NCBI GenBank assembly: GCA_900539525.1
Contig: UQCM01000005.1
Span: 1 to 64,000, forward strand
Source of the DNA: an uncultured Blautia sp.
GTDB lineage: Bacteria; Bacillota; Clostridia; Lachnospirales; Lachnospiraceae
DNA: 64,000 nt
Direction: 5' to 3'
Position 1 is the stretch's first letter, and every line of letters starts with the position of its first letter. The position numbers were made by a program, and so were the translations under genes. The notes beneath the pieces are model-generated. The model was not told the DNA's origin. It made no database searches and saw nothing but the letters and a program-made list of their open reading frames with translations. This document shows, in pieces, positions 35,001 to 43,179 of this stretch.

Positions 35001-38000
35001 TGCAGTTTGGTTTCCGTGGAGGAAATGTATTGGAGCCTTCCATGGGCGTGGGGAACTTTTTTGGCAGTATGCCGGCACCCATGCAGCGAAGCAGTCTGTA
35101 TGGTGTAGAGCTTGACAGTATTTCGGGTAGGATTGCAAAACAGCTTTACCAGAATGCCAACATAAGTATTACGGGTTTTGAAAAGACCAATTTCCCGGAT
35201 AACTTCTTTGATGTCGTGGTGGGTAATGTGCCATTCGGTGACTATAAGGTGTTTGACCCGAAGTATAACAAGTACAACTTCCGTATCCACGATTATTTTA
35301 TTGCAAAGGCGCTGGATCAGGTCAGACCGGGAGGAATCGTTGCGGTCATTACCACGAAGGGAACGCTTGATAAAAGCAATCCTACCATCCGTAAGTATAT
35401 CGCAGAACGGGCAGAATTAGTCGGAGCAGTCAGACTGCCGAATACAGCCTTTAAGGAGAATGCAGGAACGGAAGTCACATCGGACATTCTTTTCTTACAG
35501 AAGAGGGAGCGGAAGATGGAGATAGAACCGGACTGGGTGCATCTTGGCTATACGGAGAATGGTATTGCAGTCAATTCCTACTTTGTGGAGCATCCGGAAA
35601 TGATGCTGGGGTCTATGGAGTACGATACCCGGATTTACGGGCAGGACTCAAGGTACACGGTCTGTGTCAATCATGACGAGAACTTCAATATGTACGATGC
35701 CTTAAACAATGCCATTCACAATATCCGGGCAGAAATGACAGATTTTGACAGACTGACAGAAGAGGAGGAAGTGAGTGCAGATGTTATTCCGGCAGACCCG
35801 GATGTGAGGAACTTCACCTATACCTTTTATGACGGAAAACTCTATTACCGGGAAAATTCCCAGATGGTAAGACAGGAGGTGTCAGCAAACGCAGAGGAGC
35901 GTATCAGACAGCTGGATGAAATCAGAACCATTACAAGGGAACTGATTGATATTCAGATGGAAGGGTGTTCCGAGGAAGAGCTTGCGGATAAGCAGGCACT
36001 CTTAAATGCGAAGTATGACAAGTTCGTGGAAAGGTACGGGTATATTACAGGTAAAAGCAATAAGATGGCGTTCCGTGACGACAGCGATTACCCGCTTCTC
36101 TGCTCTTTGGAGGAAGTAAACGAGGAGGGAGAGGTGAAGAAAGCAGACATGTTTTACAAACAGACCATAAAAGCAAAGCCTGTTATTGAAAGGGTGGAGA
36201 CAGCAGTGGAAGCACTGAATCTTTCCATCAACGAATTTGGAGCAGTCAATCTTCCCTATATGCTTTCCATTTATGAACCGGATATGGAGGCAGTAAAAGA
36301 GGAAGTCAGGGAAAACACCGGGGAGAGTGAGGTAAGCTTTTCCGAGAAACTGACCGGGGAGTTAAAGCAGGCAGCACTTGTAAAGGAGCTTGAAGGACTT
36401 ATTTATTTAAACCCGGCACTTGCCAACGAGAATAATCCGGCAGCGGGATATGAAACAGCGGATGAGTATCTGTCCGGTAATGTCAGGGAAAAGCTTCGTG
36501 TGGCAAAGGCGGCAGCTAAAGAGAATCCCGCATATGGAATCAATGTAGAGGCACTCGAAAAAGTACAGCCCGAGCGCATTGAAGCAAGCGATATTGATGT
36601 CAGAATCGGCACCACCTGGATTGACCCGAAAGACTATGAGCAGTTTATTTATGAGCTGCTTAACACACCGAGAAGAGCGAGGGCAGTAAGAAGTGAATGG
36701 TACAATTCCGGTATTCAGGTACACCTTAACAAAATAACGATGGAGTGGTTTATTGAGAACAAATCCATGGATAAGCGTTCAGTTGCAGCAACCAAGACTT
36801 ATGGTACAAGCCGCATGGACGCTTATTCTATTTTTGAGGAGACCTTGAACTTAAAGACCGTTACCGTTCGTGACAGGGTGGATGACGGAGACGGAAAGTA
36901 CCACTATGTGGTCAATAAGAATGAGACCATGCTTGCAAGGGAAAAGCAGAACCAGATGAAGGAGAAGTTTAAGGAGTGGCTGTTTGCTGACCCGGAACGA
37001 AGGGCGAAGTATGTGGACTATTACAATGAGACCTTCAACAATATCAGACTTCGTGAGTATGACGGAAGCCACTTGCAGTTCCCGGGCATGAATCCTGAGA
37101 TTGAGCTAAAGCCCCATCAGAAGAATGCCATTGCGAGAATCCTGCTTGGCGGGAATACGCTTCTTGCACACTGCGTAGGAGCCGGAAAGAGTTTTGAGAT
37201 GATGGCAGCCTGTATGGAGCAGAAGCGTCTCGGACTTGCCAATAAAACGGTTATGGTTGTACCAAAGCCACTGATCGGTCAGACCGCATCGGAGTTTTTG
37301 AGATTATATCCTTCCGCCAACATTCTGGTAGCCACGGAGCGGGATTTTGAGAAGAGCCGGAGGAAGCAGTTCATTTCAAGGATAGCAACCGGAGATTATG
37401 ACTGTATCATTATGAGCCATTCGCAGTTTGAGAAGATACCGATTTCTGCGGAGCGAAAAGAGCGTATGCTTCAGGCACAGATTGATGAGATTGCCTATGC
37501 GATTGATGACATGAAGAGCCAGAACGGGGAGCAGTGGACGATTAAACAGATGGAGAGCCAAAAAAAGAAGCTGCAGGAACAGATGTCAGCACTTGCAGAC
37601 GAAAGCCGAAAGGATGACCTTATTACTTTCGAGGAGCTTGGTATTGATTCCATCATGGTAGACGAGGCACATGCGTTTAAGAACCTTGCGATTTTCTCCA
37701 AGATGAATAATGTATCGGGTATCAGTTCATCCGGTGCGAAGAAAGCCACGGATATGCAGCTTAAGTGCCAGTATATCAGTGAAATAAACGGAAACAGGGG
37801 GATTGTGTTTGCAACAGGAACCCCGATTTCCAACACGATGTGCGAGATGTATGTCATGCAGCTGTATTTGCAGAAACCGGCACTGGAGCAGATGGGAATA
37901 TACCATTTTGATGCATGGGCAGCAAACTTCGGTGAAGTGACAACCGCACTGGAGCTTACGGTGGAAGGCAGTGGGTTCCGCTTTAAGAGCAGATTCAATA

Positions 38001-39607
38001 AGTTTACCAATCTGCCGGAGCTTATGAATATCTATCGTGAGGTGGCGGATGTCCAGACTGCGGATATGCTTGATTTGGATGTGCCTGCACTTCGGGGAGG
38101 CAAGGCGATTATTGTGGAGTCGGAGCCTGACTGGTATGTAAAACAGGTGATGGAAGACTTCGTGGTAAGAGCGGAGCGAATCCGCAATGGCGGTGTGGAC
38201 CCTTCCGTTGACAATTTCCTTAAGATTACCCATGAGGCGAGACTGCTTGGAACGGATGCAAGACTGATTGATAAGGATGCACCGAATAATCCGGACGGAA
38301 AGCTTAACAAGGTGGCAGAAAACGTATGGAATGAATATCAGGCGAACAACAAGGATGGAAAGATTGGCTGTCAGCTGATCTTCTCCGATATTGGTACGCC
38401 GGGAGCAGACAAGGACTTTACGGTATATCAGTATCTGAAGGATGCACTGATACAGTACGGGATTCCGGAGGAGGAGATAGCCTTTATCCATGATGCTAAA
38501 ACCGATGCCCAGAGGGATGTGCTTTTCAAGGAAATGAGAACCGGGAAGAAGAAAGTCCTGATTGGTTCCACTGATAAGTGCGGTACGGGTGTAAATGTAC
38601 AGACACATCTTGTTGCGTTACACCATGTGGACTGCCCTTGGAAGCCTTCATCCATTGAACAGAGAGAAGGTCGTGGTATCAGACAGGGGAATGAGAACGA
38701 TGAGATAGCAGTTTACCGTTATGTAACGAAATCAACCTTTGATGCCTATAACTGGAGTCTGGTTGAGAATAAACAGCGTTTCATCAGTCAGGTAACCACA
38801 AGCAAGGCGGTAAGCCGAACCTGTGAGGATATTGACGAGGCAACTCTTTCCTATGCAGAGATTAAGGCAGTAGCTACCGGAAATCCGCTGATTAAGGAGA
38901 AGATGGAGATTGACAACGATGTGCAGAGACTGAAACTGCTAAAAGCATCCTATGATAACCAGCGGTATGCATTGCAGGATAATTTCATGATCCGATATCC
39001 GAAGCTGATAAAGGCTGCAAACGAAAAGCTTGCCTGTGTCAGGGAAGACATCAAACTTCGGGATAAAGAGTTATTGGAGCATCCGGACTTTGCAATCACG
39101 GTAGGCAAGTTTACTTATACGGAAAGGGCAGATGGCGGTGCTGTTATGCTTGAAGCGGTAAGTAAATGTAAGACCGGGGATACAACTGCACTTGGAAGCT
39201 TCCACGGGTTTGAACTTCTTGTGGAGAAGAATTTCATGGGAGTAAATTACTTAATCCTTCGGGGAAAGACAGAGTATAAGGTAGAGCTTTCTACCAGCCC
39301 GGTGGGCAATATGGTAAAGCTTGAAAACTGTTTTAACGGGATTCACGAGAATGAGGAATATCTCTTAAAAAAGATAGATCAGTACGAAAACGACCTTGCT
39401 GCATCGAAGGAAGAGTATGAGAAACCATTCATGCACGAAGAGGAACTTCAGCAGAAGCTTTCAAGGCAGTTTGAACTAAATGCCCAGCTCGACCTTGAGA
39501 ACGAAAAGGTTGCGGATGCAGACCTTGGAGGGATTGAGGAAGAAAAGAGCATGAATGTAGCAGAAAACCAGTTGCCTTATCAGACAAGGCAAGACAAACC
39601 AAGATAA
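32069..39607 (+). CDS. giant multidomain ArdC-like / N6-methylase / SNF2 helicase protein
   Basis: 2,512 residues, ATG after AAGGAGG. The N-terminal about 110 residues resemble the ArdC-like ssDNA-binding domain (YRYEFDNILLIYAQRPHAT). A low-complexity linker at about 265-400 overlaps a second gene in another frame (32877-33242). A methylase-like domain has NVLEPSMGVGNFF (about 984) and GNVPFGDY (about 1052). The helicase core has HCVGAGKS (about 1701), VDEAH (about 1864) and REGRGIRQGN (about 2199). The C-terminus is coiled coil. Proteins of this design occur in nearly all Tn1549-like ICEs and may protect or process incoming DNA. Confidence 0.88.
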   Translation: MGVDYQARQIYDMQIKDVTTSPEKWKSILKLAGNLYRYEFDNILLIYAQRPHATLVADYDTWKKVDRYVMRGSKGIAIFPSRALNTHLRHVFDIKDTGGRNVKLTWELTGDTLKEYMDYLASQKLVEPTEATDRETLFSVMKDFTKKEIGVIMKEDFEERMSELIQLSGSRITEYVQNESSGQPKRQGLPDMEQFVMQSVLYTVGTRCGFDLSEEEQDFSQVVKVSDEEMVYRLGSLVCDVSCSVLRGINSNLKTMEQQKRLSAEGRIAYGRNGTYVHGSGRAALSEHSDAERANSGITEAGQVRKDGDEVLGGDGTSEVQNVIPFREAGREDAGSGRGSEQPVRDADGTVLSEAQTTESVLNDGNVETERAGEDAGGGSSLKSDRDEVSLEDEELNRELNEIDSFGKTEAGEYHQASFFDPEYGLVATTKQTSDYAEKAMEKLAKDQSEAKAGKYNYLYPKKEPDVPHEFIKQVVLRGTGFAGGRSRVCEIFHTEVDAGTRAKRIKQEYGQGGAGWPLEGYGLHGYDTFHGQGIRFQWRDEEGEKEGYVSWKNIEKEIGVLIMTGEYQPETPRFEDIDMEGIREDDEVIDGEYRELDAVSDADGIDDFAIPDEPESYNSSLSDIEKLNRAYNEGRPLTEEEAAIEDRLATMAEYGPEMQMEEEYYEEPEEAPVEEAPKKDASELQYIEPIDYAKRIEEMDEDLRTALEILVSECSCYTPFKPFLQDIVASEYLFMPNRLDFLSDVVLNGAQQKDAYANNQYGLIAYVLKPYEFEVSYKNRNGERVRETCSYRELYEVLTYMVKTPYYCGADHRAQYDRMMQGEAAGRKPIYQLFLDKQEEIRKNREETRQRALANGWEVADEGKEEKKINFHYNLVEVPKGGAKTRFGWNVDAIKTLKQIEQEGRLATREEQKILSKYVGWGGLSQAFDERNASWEKEYSELKELLTEDEYAAARASVNNAFYTSPEIAMCINSALVQFGFRGGNVLEPSMGVGNFFGSMPAPMQRSSLYGVELDSISGRIAKQLYQNANISITGFEKTNFPDNFFDVVVGNVPFGDYKVFDPKYNKYNFRIHDYFIAKALDQVRPGGIVAVITTKGTLDKSNPTIRKYIAERAELVGAVRLPNTAFKENAGTEVTSDILFLQKRERKMEIEPDWVHLGYTENGIAVNSYFVEHPEMMLGSMEYDTRIYGQDSRYTVCVNHDENFNMYDALNNAIHNIRAEMTDFDRLTEEEEVSADVIPADPDVRNFTYTFYDGKLYYRENSQMVRQEVSANAEERIRQLDEIRTITRELIDIQMEGCSEEELADKQALLNAKYDKFVERYGYITGKSNKMAFRDDSDYPLLCSLEEVNEEGEVKKADMFYKQTIKAKPVIERVETAVEALNLSINEFGAVNLPYMLSIYEPDMEAVKEEVRENTGESEVSFSEKLTGELKQAALVKELEGLIYLNPALANENNPAAGYETADEYLSGNVREKLRVAKAAAKENPAYGINVEALEKVQPERIEASDIDVRIGTTWIDPKDYEQFIYELLNTPRRARAVRSEWYNSGIQVHLNKITMEWFIENKSMDKRSVAATKTYGTSRMDAYSIFEETLNLKTVTVRDRVDDGDGKYHYVVNKNETMLAREKQNQMKEKFKEWLFADPERRAKYVDYYNETFNNIRLREYDGSHLQFPGMNPEIELKPHQKNAIARILLGGNTLLAHCVGAGKSFEMMAACMEQKRLGLANKTVMVVPKPLIGQTASEFLRLYPSANILVATERDFEKSRRKQFISRIATGDYDCIIMSHSQFEKIPISAERKERMLQAQIDEIAYAIDDMKSQNGEQWTIKQMESQKKKLQEQMSALADESRKDDLITFEELGIDSIMVDEAHAFKNLAIFSKMNNVSGISSSGAKKATDMQLKCQYISEINGNRGIVFATGTPISNTMCEMYVMQLYLQKPALEQMGIYHFDAWAANFGEVTTALELTVEGSGFRFKSRFNKFTNLPELMNIYREVADVQTADMLDLDVPALRGGKAIIVESEPDWYVKQVMEDFVVRAERIRNGGVDPSVDNFLKITHEARLLGTDARLIDKDAPNNPDGKLNKVAENVWNEYQANNKDGKIGCQLIFSDIGTPGADKDFTVYQYLKDALIQYGIPEEEIAFIHDAKTDAQRDVLFKEMRTGKKKVLIGSTDKCGTGVNVQTHLVALHHVDCPWKPSSIEQREGRGIRQGNENDEIAVYRYVTKSTFDAYNWSLVENKQRFISQVTTSKAVSRTCEDIDEATLSYAEIKAVATGNPLIKEKMEIDNDVQRLKLLKASYDNQRYALQDNFMIRYPKLIKAANEKLACVREDIKLRDKELLEHPDFAITVGKFTYTERADGGAVMLEAVSKCKTGDTTALGSFHGFELLVEKNFMGVNYLILRGKTEYKVELSTSPVGNMVKLENCFNGIHENEEYLLKKIDQYENDLAASKEEYEKPFMHEEELQQKLSRQFELNAQLDLENEKVADADLGGIEEEKSMNVAENQLPYQTRQDKPR
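32877..33242 (+). CDS. TnpV-like protein encoded inside the helicase gene in another frame
   Basis: 121 residues in the +1 frame relative to the host ORF. ATG 32877 has GAAGGGAGA about 9 bases upstream. The sequence reads like a true folded protein: YTEVDGLLYPNIQMP, LGKYGRMAMKYLEE, LFRFGKLAEKMQEVEEEAN and a final helix AEEVVLSQIVMKFH. This order of features is that of transposon-encoded TnpV proteins (Y-x-x-x-G-x-x-Y-P, GKYGR, GKL, A-E-E-x-V). The host frame here is a Gly/Ser/Glu-rich linker with no fold, which suits overprinting. TnpV function is not established. Confidence 0.72.
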   Translation: MAEMALMYTEVDGLLYPNIQMPKEQTVELQKLGKYGRMAMKYLEEMEPQRYKTLFRFGKLAEKMQEVEEEANSLLEMLMEQYLAKHKPQNPSSTMEMWKLREQAKMQAEEVVLSQIVMKFH

Positions 39608-39611
39608 AGAA

Positions 39612-39636
39612 GTGCCCTGCCAATGGCGGGGCATTT
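39612..39636 (+). terminator. hairpin after the giant helicase gene
   Basis: TGCCCTGCC and GGCGGGGCA pair around AAT and are followed by TTTCT. A probable intrinsic terminator, or partial terminator before the sortase gene. Confidence 0.6.
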
Positions 39637-39654
39637 CTAATGGGAGGAATTTTT

Positions 39655-40293
39655 ATGAGCAGAAGAAAAGTGTTTGCAGCACTACTTATAGTGGTGGGTA
39701 TTTTGTTTTTTGCCATTCCGATTGTATACCACTACACCGGTATGAGGGAGACAGAGAAGCTTACGAAGGAATTTGAGCAGAATTTGGAGGAAGTGCAGGA
39801 AGATGAGACAGAGATGGAAGAAACTGGGGAGGAGGAAACCGAAGCCGCCATTAGTGAAGCGGATGCAGCCATATTTGCAGAGGGGGATGTTATCGCCATT
39901 CTTGAAATTGAGGCATTAGACATACGCTATCCGGTAGTGGAGGGATGTTCCTCCTCAAACCTAAATAAGGCAATCGGGCACATGAGTGAGACCGGACGAA
40001 TCGGAGAGAAGGGAAACTGTGTATTATGCGGTCATAATGGCAGCAGATACGGAGAGTTTTTTACCAATCTTAACAAGGTTTCCATTGGGGATATCGTAAC
40101 CCTTCTTGATACAGAAGGGGTGCTTCATTCTTATGAGGTAACGGAAACCTTTGTGGTTGGTCCTTTCAATCATTCGATTCGTACACAGGGAGAAAGGGAA
40201 GAATTAACCCTTTTTACCTGTGCGGAAAAAGGAACCAAGCGGTTTGTGGTAAAGTGTGTTCCCGCCAGTGAGGAGGGGGCTTATGAAGAATAA
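39655..40293 (+). CDS. sortase
   Basis: 212 residues from ATG 39655 (GGGAGG upstream). An N-terminal membrane helix (FAALLIVVGILFFAIPIVY) and an acidic linker precede the sortase fold. The catalytic triad is visible: His in LCGHNG (about 126), Cys in LFTCAEKG (about 188) and Arg in KRFVVK (about 196). The class cannot be fixed by eye; TLFTC is closest to class A/D-type sites. It is the obvious anchor enzyme for the LPQTG adhesin at 6801, which it could link to the wall during conjugation. Confidence 0.88.
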   Translation: MSRRKVFAALLIVVGILFFAIPIVYHYTGMRETEKLTKEFEQNLEEVQEDETEMEETGEEETEAAISEADAAIFAEGDVIAILEIEALDIRYPVVEGCSSSNLNKAIGHMSETGRIGEKGNCVLCGHNGSRYGEFFTNLNKVSIGDIVTLLDTEGVLHSYEVTETFVVGPFNHSIRTQGEREELTLFTCAEKGTKRFVVKCVPASEEGAYEE

Positions 40294-40690
40294 GACAAAA
40301 TACCGTCTCGGAGAGGTGGAAGAGATTATTTCTGAGATGGAATTTGAAGACAGATGCGATGAGATTGTGGAAGTGGATGATGACTTGCAGCTGTTAATCA
40401 GCGGTTGGTATGTCTTTATACCCAGTCTGTCGCTGTATCTTCGGGCAGGTGTTGCCTGTGTATTTGATGAAGAAGCAGGTATGTATATGCCTGACTTTGA
40501 TGTGACTGTCCTGTATGAAGAAGAGCTTGACACAGAGCAGTGGATTTACTATGAGCAGGACGGATTTGTGGTTACTTTAGGCAACTGGCTGAATGGTCGT
40601 CTGCCTATCAGTAATATAGAAACCTTAGAGTGTCATCTGGTAATACCGGATGAGAATGAACCGGGTCGGGCGGTTCCCGACAGAAAGTGA
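40283..40690 (+). CDS. unknown acidic protein
   Basis: 135 residues, ATG 40283 behind GAGGAGGGGG, overlapping the sortase stop by 11 bases. Very acidic, with segments EVEEIISEMEFEDRCDEIVEVDDDLQLL and an alternating hydrophobic middle (GWYVFIPSLSLYLRAGVACVFD). Possible beta-rich fold. No family recognised. It overlaps the sortase gene and closely precedes the SpoVG-like gene. Confidence 0.6.
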   Translation: MKNKTKYRLGEVEEIISEMEFEDRCDEIVEVDDDLQLLISGWYVFIPSLSLYLRAGVACVFDEEAGMYMPDFDVTVLYEEELDTEQWIYYEQDGFVVTLGNWLNGRLPISNIETLECHLVIPDENEPGRAVPDRK

Positions 40691-40697
40691 GGAATTT

Positions 40698-41393
40698 ATG
40701 AAGTATTCAATTCATGTAACGGAAGCTAAGAATCAGGAAGGAAATGTAAGGGGCTTTGCCAATCTGGTGTTTGGAGACTCCTTCAAGATTACCAACATTG
40801 CCATTCTGGAGAATAAGGAGAAAGGTACTCTTTTTGTATCTATGCCGAGATACAAGTCCAGTGAGCGTGATGAGAATGGCGGTGTGGTCTACAAGGATGT
40901 CTGCAATCCGATTACCGCAGAGTTCCGTGAGGAGCTTTATGGGAATATCCTTGAAGCATTTGAACAGGAAAAGTCTGCTGACAAGTCGCAGGCAGGCAAT
41001 GCAAGAGGTGAGGCAGAGATGCCTCAGTTTTCCGTTACGGTAACACCGTATGAGAGAGAGGGCAGTAATATCCGTGGTCTTGCCCGTATCTATTTTGACG
41101 ACAGTTTCATCGTGAATAATGTGAGCATCCTTCAGGGCAAGGATAAGGTGTTTGTGGCAATGCCTTCCTACAAGACAAAGCAGACGGACGAGCATGGAAA
41201 AGCTGTATATCAGGATGTGTGTTATCCGGTAACGAAGGAATTTCGTGAGAAGCTTTATTCCGAGATTGTAAGCCAGTATGAAAAGGCAAAGGAGCAGAGC
41301 GAGAATAAGGCAAAGGAAGCGGCACAGACACAGGCACAGCAGTCGAAAGATCAGTATATGAAGGCGGATGGTAAGGAATTGCCCTTTCGCTAA
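40698..41393 (+). CDS. tandem SpoVG-domain protein
   Basis: 231 residues with two copies of a SpoVG-like domain, at about 1-90 and 112-195. Each has a strand pair (FANLVFGDSFKITNIAILE; LARIYFDDSFIVNNVSILQ), then VSMPRYKS or VAMPSYKT, then YKDVCNPITAEFRE or YQDVCYPVTKEFRE. SpoVG is normally a single about 95-residue DNA/RNA-binding regulator that acts as a dimer, so a fused dimer is plausible. A charged tail ends the protein. It could regulate ICE or host genes. Confidence 0.8.
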   Translation: MKYSIHVTEAKNQEGNVRGFANLVFGDSFKITNIAILENKEKGTLFVSMPRYKSSERDENGGVVYKDVCNPITAEFREELYGNILEAFEQEKSADKSQAGNARGEAEMPQFSVTVTPYEREGSNIRGLARIYFDDSFIVNNVSILQGKDKVFVAMPSYKTKQTDEHGKAVYQDVCYPVTKEFREKLYSEIVSQYEKAKEQSENKAKEAAQTQAQQSKDQYMKADGKELPFR

Positions 41394-41457
41394 TGACAAT
41401 TAATAATAAGGCAGAGTGGCCGGAAAGCTGCTCTGCCGGAAATGGAGGAAAATGATG

Positions 41458-42357
41458 ATGGAAGATAAACCAATGACCGGAGAAGAGGTATTACAGCAAA
41501 TCTTAGGAGCACTGAACGGAAACGGAATGCAGCAGGCGGCAAACGGAGTTTATGAGCTTTGTGCTTATGTGGACAGTATGACCCATAAGGTGGAAGACAT
41601 GACAGAGGAGATTGCAAGACTGCGTGAAGACATCCAGAAGATGCAGGAGGATACCTTTACAAACAGACTTAAAAAGTCGTTATCGGAAGCTGCTGACCGT
41701 CTTGAGAAGCGTTGCGAAGAGATAAAACAGCAGATTTTCGAGGTAAAGGAGAGCATTAAGAATAAAGCAGGGGAAATCATGGCAGATTTCAAAATGCGTG
41801 GAAAGGCAGCACTTAACCGGGTATCTGAGTTTTTTTGTCTCAAAGACAAACTTGTAGGTATCCGAAACAAGGTCAAAGAAGGCATTGCCGATACCAATCG
41901 CACCATTGCCAAGATTGATTCCTTTGGAAAAGGCATGCGTGAAGCAGGACAGAAGGTAGCCAATACGTTCAGAACCTTTGCTGACAAAGAAGAGGTAGAT
42001 TACTCTGAAAAGGAAAAGAAGTTTTCCAAGACGGAGGTTGTAAAGAAGCCATGGCAGTGGCAGAAGAAGGTATATAAATCTATGGTGCTTCATCTGGACG
42101 CAGCCATTGATAAGGTGGAGGATTTATCGTGGGATGTGGAATTAAATCGAATGAAGGATAAACAGGTGGAAGAACTTGATGTAGACTACAGTAAGGACAT
42201 CTTACCTGTAGGAGCTGTGGCGGAACCTTCTGAATATCAGTATGGTGCTGAGGCATTTGAAACGGCATATCCTAAGATGAAGCAGGATAAGGCTATGGAA
42301 GCGAAGGAACCTGACATGAAGGCTCCGACTGTACCGAAGACCGGAAAGGTTAGGTGA
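41458..42357 (+). CDS. DUF6674-like coiled-coil ICE protein
   Basis: 299 residues; ATG 41458 is the best spaced of three consecutive ATGs after TGGAGG. Residues about 5-120 are helical coiled coil (YELCAYVDSMTHKVEDMTEE). The middle is a basic helical region, and the C-terminus is acidic, then Pro/Lys-rich (MKAPTVPKTGKVR). It resembles the DUF6674 proteins of Lachnospiraceae ICEs. Function unknown. It closes the conserved transfer block together with a small Cys-rich gene. Confidence 0.6.
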   Translation: MEDKPMTGEEVLQQILGALNGNGMQQAANGVYELCAYVDSMTHKVEDMTEEIARLREDIQKMQEDTFTNRLKKSLSEAADRLEKRCEEIKQQIFEVKESIKNKAGEIMADFKMRGKAALNRVSEFFCLKDKLVGIRNKVKEGIADTNRTIAKIDSFGKGMREAGQKVANTFRTFADKEEVDYSEKEKKFSKTEVVKKPWQWQKKVYKSMVLHLDAAIDKVEDLSWDVELNRMKDKQVEELDVDYSKDILPVGAVAEPSEYQYGAEAFETAYPKMKQDKAMEAKEPDMKAPTVPKTGKVR

Positions 42358-42362
42358 TGCCT

Positions 42363-42518
42363 ATGACCGATAAGGAAAAGAGGTACTGGGCATATTTCCT
42401 GAATGCGAATGGTAAGATAGAGTACTATGAGAAGTGCAAAAGATGTGTGCACGGATGCAAACAGAGTTTTCGGATAACCAGACTTCAGTGTAGGAAGTAT
42501 AAACAGAATGATGAATAG
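42363..42518 (+). CDS. small cysteine-rich protein
   Basis: 51 residues: MTDKEKRYWAYFLNANGKIE, then a basic region with CKRCVHGC and a later Cys in LQCRKYK, a likely single zinc site. ATG 42363 follows the previous stop by 5 bases. No function recognised; the last gene before a strong terminator. Confidence 0.6.
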   Translation: MTDKEKRYWAYFLNANGKIEYYEKCKRCVHGCKQSFRITRLQCRKYKQNDE

Positions 42519-42523
42519 TGTAG

Positions 42524-42565
42524 AGGCGTGTCACCGTATCGAAATGTATGGTGGCACGTCTTTTT
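42524..42565 (+). terminator. intrinsic terminator ending the transfer block
   Basis: AGGCGTGTCACC pairs with GGTGGCACGTC (one mismatch and G-U pairs) and is followed by five T residues. It marks the boundary between the conserved transfer genes and the AT-rich cargo. Confidence 0.8.
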
Positions 42566-42673
42566 GTTTTATAAAAATTTTGGATGATAAATAACAGATG
42601 ATATGGTAGAATATTTATGATATAAGCGAATGTTGAGGCACGCTCAACTTTGAATTTGACGGAGGTATAGTAG

Positions 42674-43132
42674 ATGAAAATAAAAAACCCTATGTTGGTA
42701 GTAACGGATATTAATAAGTCATTGGAATTTTATATAAAAGTTTTGGGGCTTCATGTAATTATGGATTTTGGTGCAAATAAGACTTTGACAGGTGGTTTGG
42801 CACTGCAAACACTTGAAACTTGGAATGAATTTATTGGTACAGACAACGTTTCATTCGGTAGTAATAGTTCTGAAGTATATTTTGAAGAGGATAACTTTGA
42901 CAAATTTGCTGATAGACTGAAAAAGTATGATGTGGAATACGTCCATCCTATCAAGGAACATTCATGGGGACAGCGAGTGGTTAGAATTTATGACCCTGAT
43001 AAACATATTATTGAGGTTGGCGAGAACATAAAAGTAGTTTGTAAACGTTTCTTGGATAGTGGCATGACACCAGAGCAAGTGGCAGAAAGAATGGATGTAC
43101 CAATGAAATTCGTAAATGCTTGTATACGCTAA
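42674..43132 (+). CDS. VOC-family (glyoxalase/bleomycin-resistance-like) protein
   Basis: 152 residues, ATG after GGAGGTATAG. The core MLVVTDINKSLEFYIKVLGL and the metal-ligand-type ending IYDPDKHIIEVGE are typical VOC repeats. The last about 30 residues (SGMTPEQVAERMDVPMKFVNACI) look like an added helix-turn-helix. VOC members include metalloenzymes and drug-binding resistance proteins, and the substrate cannot be told. It opens an AT-rich island of resistance-like genes. Confidence 0.75.
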   Translation: MKIKNPMLVVTDINKSLEFYIKVLGLHVIMDFGANKTLTGGLALQTLETWNEFIGTDNVSFGSNSSEVYFEEDNFDKFADRLKKYDVEYVHPIKEHSWGQRVVRIYDPDKHIIEVGENIKVVCKRFLDSGMTPEQVAERMDVPMKFVNACIR

Positions 43133-43179
43133 AGTTCAATTTATAGGAAAAGTAACTTTGAAGTTGGAGATGTGTAAGG

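Noticed and set aside
37727..38608. Long minus-strand reading frame of 293 codons within the helicase gene
   Set aside because: It is opposite a conserved SNF2 helicase domain, has no ribosome binding site, and its composition is a complement shadow of that domain.
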